Of a DNA stretch of 64,000 nt, positions 27,139-36,809 are shown piece by piece (position 1 is the first letter of the stretch; each line of letters starts with the position of its first letter). Under the pieces are notes generated by a model, which had not been told where the DNA came from, did no database searches, and was given only the letters and a program-made list of their open reading frames with translations. Source of the DNA: Polaribacter sp. SA4-10 (GTDB lineage: Bacteria; Bacteroidota; Bacteroidia; Flavobacteriales; Flavobacteriaceae); the NCBI GenBank assembly GCA_949519155.1, contig CATIQU010000035.1, positions 248,001 through 312,000 on the forward strand, in the 5' to 3' direction. The translations under genes were made by a program, and so were the position numbers.

Positions 27139-29583
27139 ATGAAAGTCTTAAAATTTGGAGGTTCCTCTGTAGCTAGTTCAGAGAACATAAAAAAAGTAAT
27201 AAAAATTGTAGTTGATGCGGCTAAAAAACACAAAGTGTTAGTCATCGTTTCTGCGTTTGGTAAAACAACAAATGCATTAATTGAGGGGGCGCACTTCGCA
27301 CAAAATAAAAATGAAGAATATAAAAATGTCATTCAGCAACTAGAAAAACATCATTTTAATGTCATTCAAGAATTAATTCCGCCACAGAAACAACCTACTA
27401 TTGTTGCTCATGTCAAAGAGTTATTTAATCAATTAGAAACAATTTATAAAGGGTGTTATTTATTGGAAGAATTAAGCCCAAAGACACTGGCTACAATTTC
27501 AAGTTTTGGAGAATTATTATCATCTTCTATTATCGCAGAAATTTCTAATTTAGAACTCGACACCAACTACAAAGATAGCAGAGATTTAATTATTGCCTCT
27601 GATATGTATTTAGACGCTGTCGTAGATTTTTCAGCAACCAACAAAAAAATTACAGCTTACTTTAAGAATGATACCGCACAAGTTACTTTATTACCTGGTT
27701 TTGTTGCACTTACAAGCCAAGGACAAACAACAACATTGGGGCGTGGTGGTTCCGATTATTCGGCGGCGATCTATGCAGCAGCTTTAGATGCCGAAGAGTT
27801 ACAGATATGGACAGATGTTAGCGGAATGTTTACCTCCAATCCGAGTATCGTAAAGCAAGCATTTGCAATCCCCCATATTTCCTATCACGAAGCAATGGAA
27901 TTGTCACATTTTGGTGCAAAAGTAATTTACCCTCCGACAATTCAACCTGTTTTACAAAAAGAAATCCCGATTGTCATTAAAAACACTTTTCAACCCGAAG
28001 ATAAAGGGACGCGAATTACTAAAGACACACACACTAATAACCAACCTGTAAAAGGAATTAGTTATATAGAAAACATTACGCTAATTACTTTAGGGGGTAC
28101 TGGAATGGTTGGTATTCCTGGATTTTCAAAACGTTTATTCGAGGTTCTTTCTTTACATGAAATAAACATTACGTTAATTACACAAGCGTCTTCTGAATTG
28201 TCCATTTGTATTGGTGTTGAAAATAAAGATGCACATCGGGCACAAAAATTAATTGATACCATCTTTGAATATGAAATTCATCAACAAAAAGTAAGGCCTG
28301 TTATTTTAGAGCAAGATTTATGCATTATCGCTTTGGTTGGAGACAATATGAAAAATCACCAAGGTTTGAGTGGAAAAATGTTTAGCTCTTTAGGGAAAAA
28401 CAATGTCAATATTCGCGCAATAGCCCAAGGAGCGTCAGAAAAAAACATTTCGGCAGTCATCAATAAAAAGGATGCTAAAAAAGCACTGAACACTTTACAT
28501 GAGCAATTTTTTGAAGAAAAAACAAAACAGTTAAATTTATTTGTAACAGGAGTTGGAAATGTTGGAGAACGCTTTTTAGCACAAATTCATCAGCAAAAAG
28601 AATTCTTAAAAAAACATTTAAAATTAAGTATTAGAGTGGTGGCGATTTCTAACTCTCGAAAAATGTTTTTCGATGAAAATGGTATTAATTTGGAAAACTG
28701 GAAAGAACCACTAACCAACGGAACACCCACGAGTTTAACAGCCTTCTTTGAAAAAGTAAAAAACAGCAACTTAAGAAACAGTGTTTTTGTAGATAATACC
28801 GCAAATCAGCAAGTTTCAGAATTTTACAAAAACTACTTAAGTGAAAGTATTGGGGTGGTTACTTGTAATAAGATTGCCTGTGCCTCTTCTTTAGAAAATT
28901 ATAAAAAACTTAAAGAAACTTCAAGAAAATATAATGTACCCTTCTTATTTGAAACAAATGTTGGTGCTGGTTTACCCATAATTGACACCTTAAAAAACTT
29001 AGTTGCTTCAGGAGATCGAGTTCATAAAATTCAAGCTGTTTTGTCAGGAAGTTTGAATTATGTCTTCAACAATTTTGATGCTAAATCGACATTTCACGAT
29101 GTGGTTGCAGCAGCACAAAAAGAAGGGTATACAGAACCCGATCCAAAAATTGATTTAAGCGGTATAGATGTCGCACGAAAAATTCTAATTTTAGCCAGAG
29201 AAAGTGGCTACGATTTAGAGTTAGAAAATATAGAAAACAATTCTTTTTTACCTGAAAACAGCCTAGAAGCATCAAATAATGATGATTTTTATGAATCTTT
29301 AGCACAAAACGAAGCACATTTCCAAAACATTTTTAAGGAGGCGAATACTAAAAATTGCCGTTTAAAATATGTGGCAGCATTTGAAAACGGGAACGCAAAT
29401 GTTGGTTTGCAACAGATTGCTCCAGAACATCCTTTTTATAATTTAGAAGGAAGTGATAATATCGTGTTGTTTTTCACAGACAGATACCCAATAAACCCAC
29501 TTATAATAAAAGGAGCGGGCGCTGGTGCAGATGTAACAGCATCAGGTATTTTTGCAGATATTATAAGAATTGGAAATTTGTAA
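27139..29583 (+). CDS. thrA: Bifunctional aspartate kinase / homoserine dehydrogenase I
   Basis: Catalyses the first and third steps from aspartate to threonine (aspartate phosphorylation; aspartate semialdehyde to homoserine). The start is ATG 27139: MKVLKFGGSSVASSENI is the family N-terminus, giving 814 residues, and the 46 extra residues in the ORF track are upstream sequence. Kinase domain about 1-300 (LKFGGSSV; TTLGRGGSDYSAA), two ACT domains about 310-455 (ITLGGTGMVGIPGFSKRLFE; IIALVGDNMKNHQGLSGKMF), homoserine dehydrogenase about 460-814 (FVTGVGNVGERFL; GSLNYVFNNF; EPDPKIDLSGIDVARK). First gene of thrABC, likely controlled by the leader at 26991. Confidence 0.94.
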   Translation: MKVLKFGGSSVASSENIKKVIKIVVDAAKKHKVLVIVSAFGKTTNALIEGAHFAQNKNEEYKNVIQQLEKHHFNVIQELIPPQKQPTIVAHVKELFNQLETIYKGCYLLEELSPKTLATISSFGELLSSSIIAEISNLELDTNYKDSRDLIIASDMYLDAVVDFSATNKKITAYFKNDTAQVTLLPGFVALTSQGQTTTLGRGGSDYSAAIYAAALDAEELQIWTDVSGMFTSNPSIVKQAFAIPHISYHEAMELSHFGAKVIYPPTIQPVLQKEIPIVIKNTFQPEDKGTRITKDTHTNNQPVKGISYIENITLITLGGTGMVGIPGFSKRLFEVLSLHEINITLITQASSELSICIGVENKDAHRAQKLIDTIFEYEIHQQKVRPVILEQDLCIIALVGDNMKNHQGLSGKMFSSLGKNNVNIRAIAQGASEKNISAVINKKDAKKALNTLHEQFFEEKTKQLNLFVTGVGNVGERFLAQIHQQKEFLKKHLKLSIRVVAISNSRKMFFDENGINLENWKEPLTNGTPTSLTAFFEKVKNSNLRNSVFVDNTANQQVSEFYKNYLSESIGVVTCNKIACASSLENYKKLKETSRKYNVPFLFETNVGAGLPIIDTLKNLVASGDRVHKIQAVLSGSLNYVFNNFDAKSTFHDVVAAAQKEGYTEPDPKIDLSGIDVARKILILARESGYDLELENIENNSFLPENSLEASNNDDFYESLAQNEAHFQNIFKEANTKNCRLKYVAAFENGNANVGLQQIAPEHPFYNLEGSDNIVLFFTDRYPINPLIIKGAGAGADVTASGIFADIIRIGNL

Positions 29584-29686
29584 ATTTGATTAAAAAAAAA
29601 GACTAAATAGGTCGAAAATAGTAGTACTTTAGATTTAAAAAGTGCTTTTAAATTTTCTCATTTTCAATCTTTATACACTATAAATC

Positions 29687-30610
29687 ATGGATTATTTAAA
29701 AATATTTGCTCCAGCTACGGTAGCTAATGTTTCTTGCGGATTTGATTCTTTGGGTTTTGCAGTAGATGCAATTGGAGATGAAATGACCTTCACGAAAACT
29801 TTAGAAAAAGGAGTTAAAATAACCAATATTACTGGCGCTGAATTGCCTTACAACGTTGATGAAAATGCAGCAAGTGCCGTAATTAAAAAAATACTATTGG
29901 AAGCAAGCGCCGATTTCGGTATTGCATTAACCATTCATAAAGGTTTTTCTCCAGGTAGTGGATTAGGGAGTAGCGCAGCAAGTGCTGCTGGTGCTGCATT
30001 TGGAATAAATCAATTTTTAACACATCAATATTCCAATTTAGAACTGACAAAATTTGCCATGTTTGGAGAAGAAGTTGCTTGCGGGTTTGCAATTGCTGAC
30101 AATGTTGCTGCTGCAATTTATGGCGGGTTTGTTTTAGTGAGAAGTTATGAACCGTTAGAAGTTATAAAACTACCCGTCCCAGAAGACTTGAGAGTCGTTG
30201 CAATTCATCCTCAAATAGCTATAAAAACAAAAGACGCAAGAGACGTCTTACCAAAAGAAATCGCATTGAAAGATGCTGTTACACAATGGGCAAACGTGGG
30301 AGGTTTAGTAAGTGGCCTATTTACAAACAATTATAAATTGATCAGCAACTCATTAGTAGATGTTATTGTAGAGCCTTTTCGAAAAGGTTTAATTCCTTTT
30401 TTTGACGATGTAAAAACAAGTGCAGTAGAAGCGGGTGCTTTAGGTGCAGGAATTAGTGGGTCTGGCCCAACAATTTTCGCCTTGTGCAAGGGAGACGATA
30501 GTGCAAAGAAAGTGTATAAATCGGTTGAAGCAACTTATAAAAAAACAGGAATTGATTTTGAAATGTTTATTTCAAAAGTGAATTCACAAGGAATGAAAAT
30601 TATTAAATAG
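29687..30610 (+). CDS. thrB: Homoserine kinase
   Basis: GHMP kinase phosphorylating homoserine. 307 residues. Motifs: IFAPATVANVSCGFDSLGFA (motif 1), SPGSGLGSSAASAAGAAFG (ATP-binding motif 2) and GALGAGISGSGPTIFAL (motif 3). It follows thrA by 103 bp, a rather long operon gap without a terminator. Confidence 0.95.
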   Translation: MDYLKIFAPATVANVSCGFDSLGFAVDAIGDEMTFTKTLEKGVKITNITGAELPYNVDENAASAVIKKILLEASADFGIALTIHKGFSPGSGLGSSAASAAGAAFGINQFLTHQYSNLELTKFAMFGEEVACGFAIADNVAAAIYGGFVLVRSYEPLEVIKLPVPEDLRVVAIHPQIAIKTKDARDVLPKEIALKDAVTQWANVGGLVSGLFTNNYKLISNSLVDVIVEPFRKGLIPFFDDVKTSAVEAGALGAGISGSGPTIFALCKGDDSAKKVYKSVEATYKKTGIDFEMFISKVNSQGMKIIK

Positions 30611-30672
30611 TTTTTAGAGATCAGTAGTGTGCCTTAGCAATACCTAAAACTAAAAACGACAAACTCATAACA

Positions 30673-31959
30673 ATGAACTATTACAGTTTACACCGAAAGT
30701 CACCAAACACAACGTTTAAGAACGCAGTAATAGAGGGACTTGCAAAAGACAGAGGAATTTATTTTCCAGAAAACATTAGACCGCTTTCTAACGATTTTAT
30801 CGAAAACATTGAACAGTATTCTCATGAAGAAATTGCATTTGAAGCCATCAAGCAATTTGTAGGGGATGAAATTCCAGAAACGGTATTGAAAGAAATTATT
30901 AAAGAGACTGTTTCATTTGATTTTCCTGTTGTGGAAGTTAAAGAAAACATTGGTACGCTTGAATTATTTCACGGACCCACAATGGCTTTTAAAGACGTTG
31001 GTGCCCGTTTTATGAGTTCTTGCTTAGCGTATTTCAATCGTGATAATGACAAAGAAATTACGGTTTTAGTAGCAACCTCGGGAGATACTGGGGGTGCCGT
31101 TGCAAATGGTTTTTTAAATAAGAAAGGAATTAAAGTGGTAATTTTATACCCAAGTGGTAAAGTGAGCGACATTCAAGAACGTCAATTAACTACATTAGGA
31201 AATAACATCACTGCATTAGAAGTTGATGGGGTTTTTGATGATTGCCAAGATATGGTGAAAACTGCCTTTTTAGATGAAAGTATACAACGAACACTGACCT
31301 CTGCAAATTCCATAAATGTGGCACGTTGGTTGCCCCAAATGTTTTACTTTTTCTTTGCATACAAACAATTAAAAAAGCAAAACAAAGAATTAGTTTTCTC
31401 AGTACCAAGTGGGAATTTTGGAAATATTTGCGCAGGAATCATGGCAAATAAATTAGGTTTACCCATAAAACACTTTATTGCCGCGACCAATATAAATGAT
31501 ACTATTTCCGACTATTTAGAAAATGGAGTTTATACACCCAAACCTTCTAAAGCAACAATTTCAAATGCAATGGATGTTGGAAACCCTAGTAATTTTATTC
31601 GTATTCAAGAATTATTTAATAATGATTTGGGTGCCTTAAAAAGCAAATTCTCTTCATATAGTTTCACAGATGAGGCTACCAAAAAAGCGATGAAATCAAT
31701 TTTTGAAGAAACTGGATATGTTGCTGATCCACATGGAGCAGTAGGGTATTTGGGCTTGCAGAAATATGATTTAAAAGAAAATGAATATGGCGTGTTCTTA
31801 GAAACTGCCCATCCTGTAAAGTTTTTAGATGTTGTAGAAACAACTCTTCCCGTTACCATTGAAATTCCAGAACAAATCAAAAAAGTAATTGGTAAAGAAA
31901 AGGTATCTCTGAAGATTCGTACTTATGAAGAACTAAAAAGTTATTTAAATGTTGAGTAA
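30673..31959 (+). CDS. thrC: Threonine synthase
   Basis: PLP enzyme converting O-phosphohomoserine to threonine. 428 residues. GPTMAFKDVGARFMS contains the PLP lysine (about residue 107), and TSGDTGGAVANGF and PSGNFGNICAGIMANKLGLP are family signatures. Last gene of thrABC; its product feeds IlvA. Confidence 0.95.
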   Translation: MNYYSLHRKSPNTTFKNAVIEGLAKDRGIYFPENIRPLSNDFIENIEQYSHEEIAFEAIKQFVGDEIPETVLKEIIKETVSFDFPVVEVKENIGTLELFHGPTMAFKDVGARFMSSCLAYFNRDNDKEITVLVATSGDTGGAVANGFLNKKGIKVVILYPSGKVSDIQERQLTTLGNNITALEVDGVFDDCQDMVKTAFLDESIQRTLTSANSINVARWLPQMFYFFFAYKQLKKQNKELVFSVPSGNFGNICAGIMANKLGLPIKHFIAATNINDTISDYLENGVYTPKPSKATISNAMDVGNPSNFIRIQELFNNDLGALKSKFSSYSFTDEATKKAMKSIFEETGYVADPHGAVGYLGLQKYDLKENEYGVFLETAHPVKFLDVVETTLPVTIEIPEQIKKVIGKEKVSLKIRTYEELKSYLNVE

Positions 31960-31966
31960 ATATCTC

Positions 31967-32000
31967 AAAAGCTTTTCGATTTTGTAATCGGTAAGCTTTT
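31967..32000. terminator. Bidirectional terminator between thrC and the VF530 gene
   Basis: Two-part stem AAAAGCTT / AAGCTTTT enclosing CGATT-TTGT-AATCG, flanked by A and T tracts, between convergent genes. It overlaps the VF530 stop codon by a base or two. Confidence 0.65.
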
Positions 32001-32220
32001 ATTTTAATATGGTTTTCTCGTAGAGTTTCTCTACTTTCTCTCTCGCCCAAGGAGTCGTTCTTAAGAACTTTAAACTCGATTTGTAAGTTGGATTGTTCTG
32101 AAATGCTTTCATATTTAAAATATCTCCTAATTCCTCCCACCCATATTCTTTGAAAAGTTCTTCTAATATGGTTGCTAATTTAATCCCATGCATTGGATTA
32201 TTCGGTTGTTCGTTGCTCAT
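31999..32220 (-). CDS. VF530 family DNA-binding protein (DUF2132)
   Basis: 73 residues, the full length of this small family named after Vibrio fischeri VF530, whose structure suggested DNA binding. Signature segments: NPMHGIKLATILEELFKEYG, then WEELGDILNMKAF and KSSLKFLRTTPWAREKVEKL. Cellular role unknown. The ORF at 31877-32140 is a shadow in another frame. Confidence 0.85.
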   Translation of the reverse strand: MSNEQPNNPMHGIKLATILEELFKEYGWEELGDILNMKAFQNNPTYKSSLKFLRTTPWAREKVEKLYEKTILK

Positions 32221-32313
32221 TATTTATCTAAATCGGGTAAAACTAAAATCATTAAAATAGATTTTTATCCTGTTTTTTTTCAAAATTACCACAATTTCTT
32301 GAATCATGCCCCC

Positions 32314-32357
32314 CTAAACCAATATGATAAGAAAATCTATTTTAAAAAGAGATGCAT
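32314..32357 (-). other. Degenerate leader-like mini-ORF in the VF530-gcvT gap
   Basis: On the minus strand an ATG at 32357 leads into ...FLIILV-TAG followed by GGGGGGCATGA, but one T is missing from a T-run. With it restored the peptide would be MHLFFKIDFLIILV. The TTTAGGGG end resembles the thrA leader, and the following GGGGGCATGA resembles the end of the ilvD leader. It is about 95 bp upstream of the VF530 gene, with no known link to branched-chain control. Chance similarity is possible. I see no other structured element, glycine riboswitch or clear promoter in 32221-32548. Confidence 0.2.
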
Positions 32358-32548
32358 ACGACTAGAATTCCCCTAATTGGTAAACCATACAAACAAGTTC
32401 TTATTTAAATTTCTTCATTAGTGATCCTTTTGCGGAGACTCCTAAATATGAAGGGAATTAATTTATAGTTCAAAAAATTAACAAAAAATTAGTGATTGAT
32501 TATTGTCTGTTTTTTAATAATTTAGCTAAAATTTTAGAAAACTACAAT

Positions 32549-33634
32549 ATGAAAAATATAGCATTGCACGAAATTCATGTTTCTTTAGGCGCAAAAATGG
32601 TTCCTTTTGCAGGATATAATATGCCCGTTCAGTATGAAGGCGTTACTGCAGAACACCTTACCGTAAGGGAATCTATTGGTGTTTTTGACGTAAGTCATAT
32701 GGGTGAGTTTTTGGTAAGCGGAAATAGTGCATTGGCGCTCATCCAACGAGTAACATCAAACGATGCCTCTAAATTAGCCATTGGTGATGCTCAATACAGT
32801 TGTTTTCCAAATGAAAGTAACGGGATTGTAGATGATCTTATTTGCTATAAAATCAAAGAAAATCAATATTTGCTTGTTGTAAATGCTTCAAATATTGAAA
32901 AAGATTGGAATTGGATTTCGAAACACAATGAGCAATTTGATGCAGATTTGAAAGACCTTTCAGAAACATATTCACTATTGGCTATTCAAGGACCAAAAGC
33001 AGTGGACGCAATGCAATCCTTATCTTCTGTAGATTTGGCAGACATTCCTTTTTATACATTTAAAATTGGCGATTTTGCAGGAATCGAAAACGTAATTATT
33101 TCGGCAACAGGGTATACTGGTTCTGGTGGCTTCGAAATCTATTGTAAAAATGACGAAGTAGTCCAAATTTGGAAGCAAGTTTTTGAAGCAGGAGAACGCT
33201 TTGGAATTAAACCGATTGGTTTGGCTGCAAGAGATACTTTGCGTTTAGAAATGGGCTATTGCTTGTATGGTAATGATATTGACGACACAACATCTCCTAT
33301 TGAAGCTGGTTTGGGTTGGATTACAAAATTTACAAAAGATTTTATAAATGCACCGGCTCTGGCCAAACAAAAAGAAGCGAAACCAATACGTAGATTAGTT
33401 GCTTTTGAATTGGACGAAAGAGGCATTCCAAGGCATGGCTATGATATTATTGATGCCGATGGAAACGTTATTGGAAAAGTAACTTCTGGAACAATGAGTC
33501 CTTGTTTACAAAAAGGAATTGGAATGGGCTACGTTCCAAGAGTATTCTCAAAATCTGGAACAAAAATTCAAATTCAAATTCGTAAAAAGGCAATTTCTGC
33601 GACTGTGGTGAAATTGCCTTTTTACAAAGGATAA
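32549..33634 (+). CDS. gcvT: Glycine cleavage system aminomethyltransferase (T protein)
   Basis: Transfers the methylene of glycine to tetrahydrofolate. The start is ATG 32549 ([20 protein letters not shown]), giving 361 residues, the normal length; the 19 extra track residues are upstream sequence. Visible: [23 protein letters not shown]-type N-terminus, [32 protein letters not shown] and a C-terminal [20 protein letters not shown] barrel. The other gcv genes are not nearby, which is usual in Bacteroidota. Confidence 0.93.
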   Translation: MKNIALHEIHVSLGAKMVPFAGYNMPVQYEGVTAEHLTVRESIGVFDVSHMGEFLVSGNSALALIQRVTSNDASKLAIGDAQYSCFPNESNGIVDDLICYKIKENQYLLVVNASNIEKDWNWISKHNEQFDADLKDLSETYSLLAIQGPKAVDAMQSLSSVDLADIPFYTFKIGDFAGIENVIISATGYTGSGGFEIYCKNDEVVQIWKQVFEAGERFGIKPIGLAARDTLRLEMGYCLYGNDIDDTTSPIEAGLGWITKFTKDFINAPALAKQKEAKPIRRLVAFELDERGIPRHGYDIIDADGNVIGKVTSGTMSPCLQKGIGMGYVPRVFSKSGTKIQIQIRKKAISATVVKLPFYKG

Positions 33635-33647
33635 AAATTAAAAATGC

Positions 33648-34835
33648 TTATTTTGTGAATTTATTTCGTGAAATAATCGCTTTTAATTTCTTTTTCAAAT
33701 CACTTCCAGTATCATAGATCATTTGCTCGTTGGTTGGAAACACAACTGACTTCATCTTTAACAGACTCAAAAAAGAACGCCCTAAGGCTCTTTTATCTCC
33801 ATCGTAATCTGCATATGAGTGTTCAAAAATAAATTCGCTTTTTATTGGAAACACTTTAATCGTTTGTTTTGCATGAAAATCTACATACGTCACTTGTCCA
33901 GATACATAGGCTGACTTAAACTGCGTAAATTGGTACAATTCACAACGAACATTTATAAGTTTATCAACTTTAATCTTGTTACCCAAACTATCTTTCACTT
34001 GGTTTCCGTCAGTATCCAACAAATATTGATATCCGTCTTTTATTTGTTTTTCTTTTATGATTTGCTTTTCTCTCACCTGCTCTGATGATACTTCTATCTT
34101 TCTTAAATTTAAGGACAATCCAAAATCATATTTAATTTCAGTATCTTTTCTACTATGATACACTGTCCAGAAATCATTCAATCCATAGGTATCGAAATTC
34201 AATAAATCTTTTTCTAATTTTTTAGGGACCACTTGTTCTGTTTCGTTTTTCATTGAAACAAAAACATAATCGATTCCTTTAGCATTGGCTTCTTGCATTA
34301 AAGCCCGTGTGTCTTTATAGTTCGGATTAATTTCTTCAATATACTTTAACTCTTCATACGCTTTTCTATAGTCGTATTTATAATTAGAGGCAAATAATGT
34401 TTTGACTTTTGAGTATAAATAATTTGAAAGTTCTTTTTTTGCATTGATAATTTCAGCGGCATAATTCACCATATTAAAACGTGCATTGGCATTGTTTTTT
34501 AATATCCGCAATGGTAATAAGGGTTTTATTTGCTGTTGTCTTTTATTTAAGCCCAAGTACAAATTATAAATACTTTCTAGATTTTCTGGATTTGCATCTT
34601 GTTTTAAAAAAGTGATTTTACCTTGATCTCGTTTTGAAGCTTTAGCAAATGCCTCTTCTAAGAGGAGAACATAGGGTTGGTTTTCCTTCTTGGTTTTGTT
34701 GATTTTAAGGTTTCGGATAGCGATGCTTATTGCTTTATCATAATTTCCTTTATTAATTGCTTTTTGTGTTTTTTTAACACTACTACAACCAATTAATAAG
34801 AGGCTGAAAAATAAAATAAATAATTTTTTTTTCAT
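33648..34835 (-). CDS. Putative lipoprotein, unknown function
   Basis: 395 residues with a lipoprotein signal: hydrophobic stretch FILFFSLLL then the lipobox LIGC (Cys17), so probably anchored in the outer or inner membrane. The first 200 residues are helical and TPR-like (NKGNYDKAISIAIRNLKI; YDYRKAYEELKYIEEINPN). The C-terminal half is beta-rich with paired repeats around DGYQYLLDTDGNQVKDSLGN. I do not recognise a named domain. Convergent with gcvT; 120 bp separate its start from the ychF stop. Confidence 0.75.
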   Translation of the reverse strand: MKKKLFILFFSLLLIGCSSVKKTQKAINKGNYDKAISIAIRNLKINKTKKENQPYVLLLEEAFAKASKRDQGKITFLKQDANPENLESIYNLYLGLNKRQQQIKPLLPLRILKNNANARFNMVNYAAEIINAKKELSNYLYSKVKTLFASNYKYDYRKAYEELKYIEEINPNYKDTRALMQEANAKGIDYVFVSMKNETEQVVPKKLEKDLLNFDTYGLNDFWTVYHSRKDTEIKYDFGLSLNLRKIEVSSEQVREKQIIKEKQIKDGYQYLLDTDGNQVKDSLGNKIKVDKLINVRCELYQFTQFKSAYVSGQVTYVDFHAKQTIKVFPIKSEFIFEHSYADYDGDKRALGRSFLSLLKMKSVVFPTNEQMIYDTGSDLKKKLKAIISRNKFTK

Positions 34836-34893
34836 GAATTTTTTTAAATAAGTATAGCAATTAGAATGCCAAAGTAGATGTTACAGTTAGAAA

Positions 34894-34926
34894 ATAAAAA
34901 AAAACTCTATAAGAGAGTTTTTTTTC
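34894..34926 (-). terminator. Terminator downstream of ychF
   Basis: A-tract, ACTCT, loop ATAAG, AGAGT and T-tract. The element is symmetric and may act in both directions; on the minus strand it follows ychF by about 30 bp. Confidence 0.65.
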
Positions 34927-34954
34927 ATGTAATCGGTATAGTAATAAAAAGGAC

Positions 34955-36046
34955 TTACACATTAAATCGAAAGTGCATTACATCACCATCTTTTACAACA
35001 TATTCCTTCCCTTCTACTTTCATTTTCCCAGCCTCTTTTACTTTGGCTTCGCTTCCAAAAGTTACATAATCTTCATAGGCAATTGTTTCTGCACGGATAA
35101 ATCCTTTTTCGAAGTCAGTATGAATGACACCCGCTGCTTGAGGTGCTGTTGATCCAATTGGAATGGTCCAAGCTCTCACTTCTTTTACACCAGCTGTAAA
35201 ATAGGTCTGTAAATTTAATAATTTATATGCGGAACGCACTAAACGCGAAACACCGGCTTCTTCCAATCCAATATCTGCTAAAAACATTTGCCTTTCTTCG
35301 TAATCATCTAACTCTGTAATGTCTGCTTCTGTTCCTACTGCTAAAACAATTACCTCTGCGTTTTCATCTTTCACCGCTTCGCGGATTCTTTCAACATAAT
35401 CGTTTCCAGTTACTGCAGATTTTTCATCAACATTACACACATACAATACAGGCTTTGCTGTTATGAATTGTAATGATTGTACAAATTCCATTTCTTTTTC
35501 AGAAAATTCCAATGCTCTAACAGAAATTCCTTTTAATAAGGTTTCTTCGATTTTTAATAAAACAACCAACTCAGCTTGTGCTTCTTTATTGCCCGTTTTT
35601 GCAGTTCTTTTTACACGTTCTAAACGTTTTTCAACAGTCTCTAAATCTTTTAATTGCAGTTCAATATCGATTGTTTCTTTATCTCGAACTGGATCTATAG
35701 AATTATCTACATGAATAATATTGTCGTTATCAAAACAACGTACTACATGTAAAATAGCATCTGTCTCTCTAATGTTTGCAAGGAACTGATTCCCTAAACC
35801 TTCTCCTTTACTTGCTCCTTTTACCAAACCAGCAATGTCTACAATTTCTACGGTTGCAGGCAATACTCTTTCTGGGTTTACCAATTCTTCTAATTTTTCT
35901 AAACGTGCATCTGGCACATTTACAACACCAATATTGGGTTCGATTGTGCAAAAAGGAAAGTTGGCACTTTGCGCTTTTGCATTCGATAAACAATTAAATA
36001 ATGTTGATTTTCCTACGTTTGGTAATCCTACAATTCCGGCTTTCAT
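34955..36046 (-). CDS. ychF: Ribosome-binding ATPase YchF (Obg family)
   Basis: Obg-like P-loop protein that prefers ATP and binds ribosomes. 363 residues. G1 is [17 protein letters not shown] (residues about 6-22), G3 [14 protein letters not shown], and NVDE replaces the GTP-specific NKxD, as expected of YchF. The C-terminal TGS domain has [21 protein letters not shown] -7 element lies about 20 bp upstream. Confidence 0.94.
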   Translation of the reverse strand: MKAGIVGLPNVGKSTLFNCLSNAKAQSANFPFCTIEPNIGVVNVPDARLEKLEELVNPERVLPATVEIVDIAGLVKGASKGEGLGNQFLANIRETDAILHVVRCFDNDNIIHVDNSIDPVRDKETIDIELQLKDLETVEKRLERVKRTAKTGNKEAQAELVVLLKIEETLLKGISVRALEFSEKEMEFVQSLQFITAKPVLYVCNVDEKSAVTGNDYVERIREAVKDENAEVIVLAVGTEADITELDDYEERQMFLADIGLEEAGVSRLVRSAYKLLNLQTYFTAGVKEVRAWTIPIGSTAPQAAGVIHTDFEKGFIRAETIAYEDYVTFGSEAKVKEAGKMKVEGKEYVVKDGDVMHFRFNV

Positions 36047-36066
36047 TTCTTTAAATTTTGCGAGTA

Positions 36067-36074
36067 CAAATATA
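36067..36074 (-). promoter_or_regulatory. ychF promoter -7 element
   Basis: The minus strand reads TATATTTG, a perfect TAnnTTTG, 20 bp before the ATG, implying a leader of about 14 nt. The -33 element is not clear. Confidence 0.45.
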
Positions 36075-36172
36075 TAGGAAGTTTCATAAAATGAGGAATA
36101 AAATCAATAAAGAAAACAGAAACTCAAAATTTTATCTATATTGAACAATATTTTAAAATTTTAAATTCGTAG

Positions 36173-36742
36173 ATGGAGAAACTGACTGATAAATATCTTT
36201 GGAAATCACTAAAAGAGGGCGATTTGAAAGCCTATGAAGTGCTTTTTGAAACTTATTATCCGTTGCTGCATAGTTATGGTTTAAAAATTTCTAAAAACGA
36301 AGCACTTACAGAAGACACCCTGCAAGACTTTTTTTTATACATCTATGAAAAAAGAGAAAACCTCAGTGATTTAGAGACCATTGCACCCTATTTATTTACT
36401 TCATACAAACGTTTTATCATAAAAGTAATCACAAAGAATAAGAAAGTTAAAACAACCGACTTTTCTGAGGAAATTATTACCGATATCCAATTCACTAAAG
36501 AAGAGTTAATCACAAACCAGGAAACAGAAAGTTTTAAAAACAAAAACATCGAAGTCCTTTTAAATAAATTGCCCAAAAGACAAAAAGAGGCTATTTATTT
36601 AAAATATTATAGTGAATTGAAAACAGCAGAAATTGCTGAAATCATGAACATCAATTACCAAAGTGTCGTAAATACTCTGCACAAGGCTATTAAAAACCTG
36701 AAAGAAGATATTTCTATTTTAAAACTTTTTAAATCACTTTAA
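36173..36742 (+). CDS. ECF-type RNA polymerase sigma factor (FecI-like)
   Basis: 189 residues with sigma-70 region 2 at the N-terminus (DLKAYEVLFETYYPLLHSYG; LTEDTLQDFFLYIYEKRENL) and region 4 at the C-terminus (LPKRQKEAIYLKYYSELKTA, then EIAEIMNINYQSVVNTLHKA). The next gene is a FecR-type anti-sigma factor 67 bp downstream and two TonB-dependent receptors follow, the usual cell-surface signalling arrangement in Bacteroidota. The regulon and inducer are unknown. Confidence 0.9.
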   Translation: MEKLTDKYLWKSLKEGDLKAYEVLFETYYPLLHSYGLKISKNEALTEDTLQDFFLYIYEKRENLSDLETIAPYLFTSYKRFIIKVITKNKKVKTTDFSEEIITDIQFTKEELITNQETESFKNKNIEVLLNKLPKRQKEAIYLKYYSELKTAEIAEIMNINYQSVVNTLHKAIKNLKEDISILKLFKSL

Positions 36743-36809
36743 CATAAATTTAAGAGTATCAAAATAGAAAACGCGCCTTAGTCTAATTAGAATACGATTA
36801 TAATAGAAA

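Noticed and set aside
31877-32140. 87-aa ORF overlapping the VF530 gene
   Set aside because: Other-frame shadow; the 73-aa frame matches VF530 over its full length.
32405-32460. Possible glycine riboswitch before gcvT
   Set aside because: Only a short GGAG-A-CTCC palindrome was found; the conserved glycine-aptamer core is not recognisable.
35463-36077. Plus-strand ORFs over ychF
   Set aside because: Shadows of a conserved essential gene.
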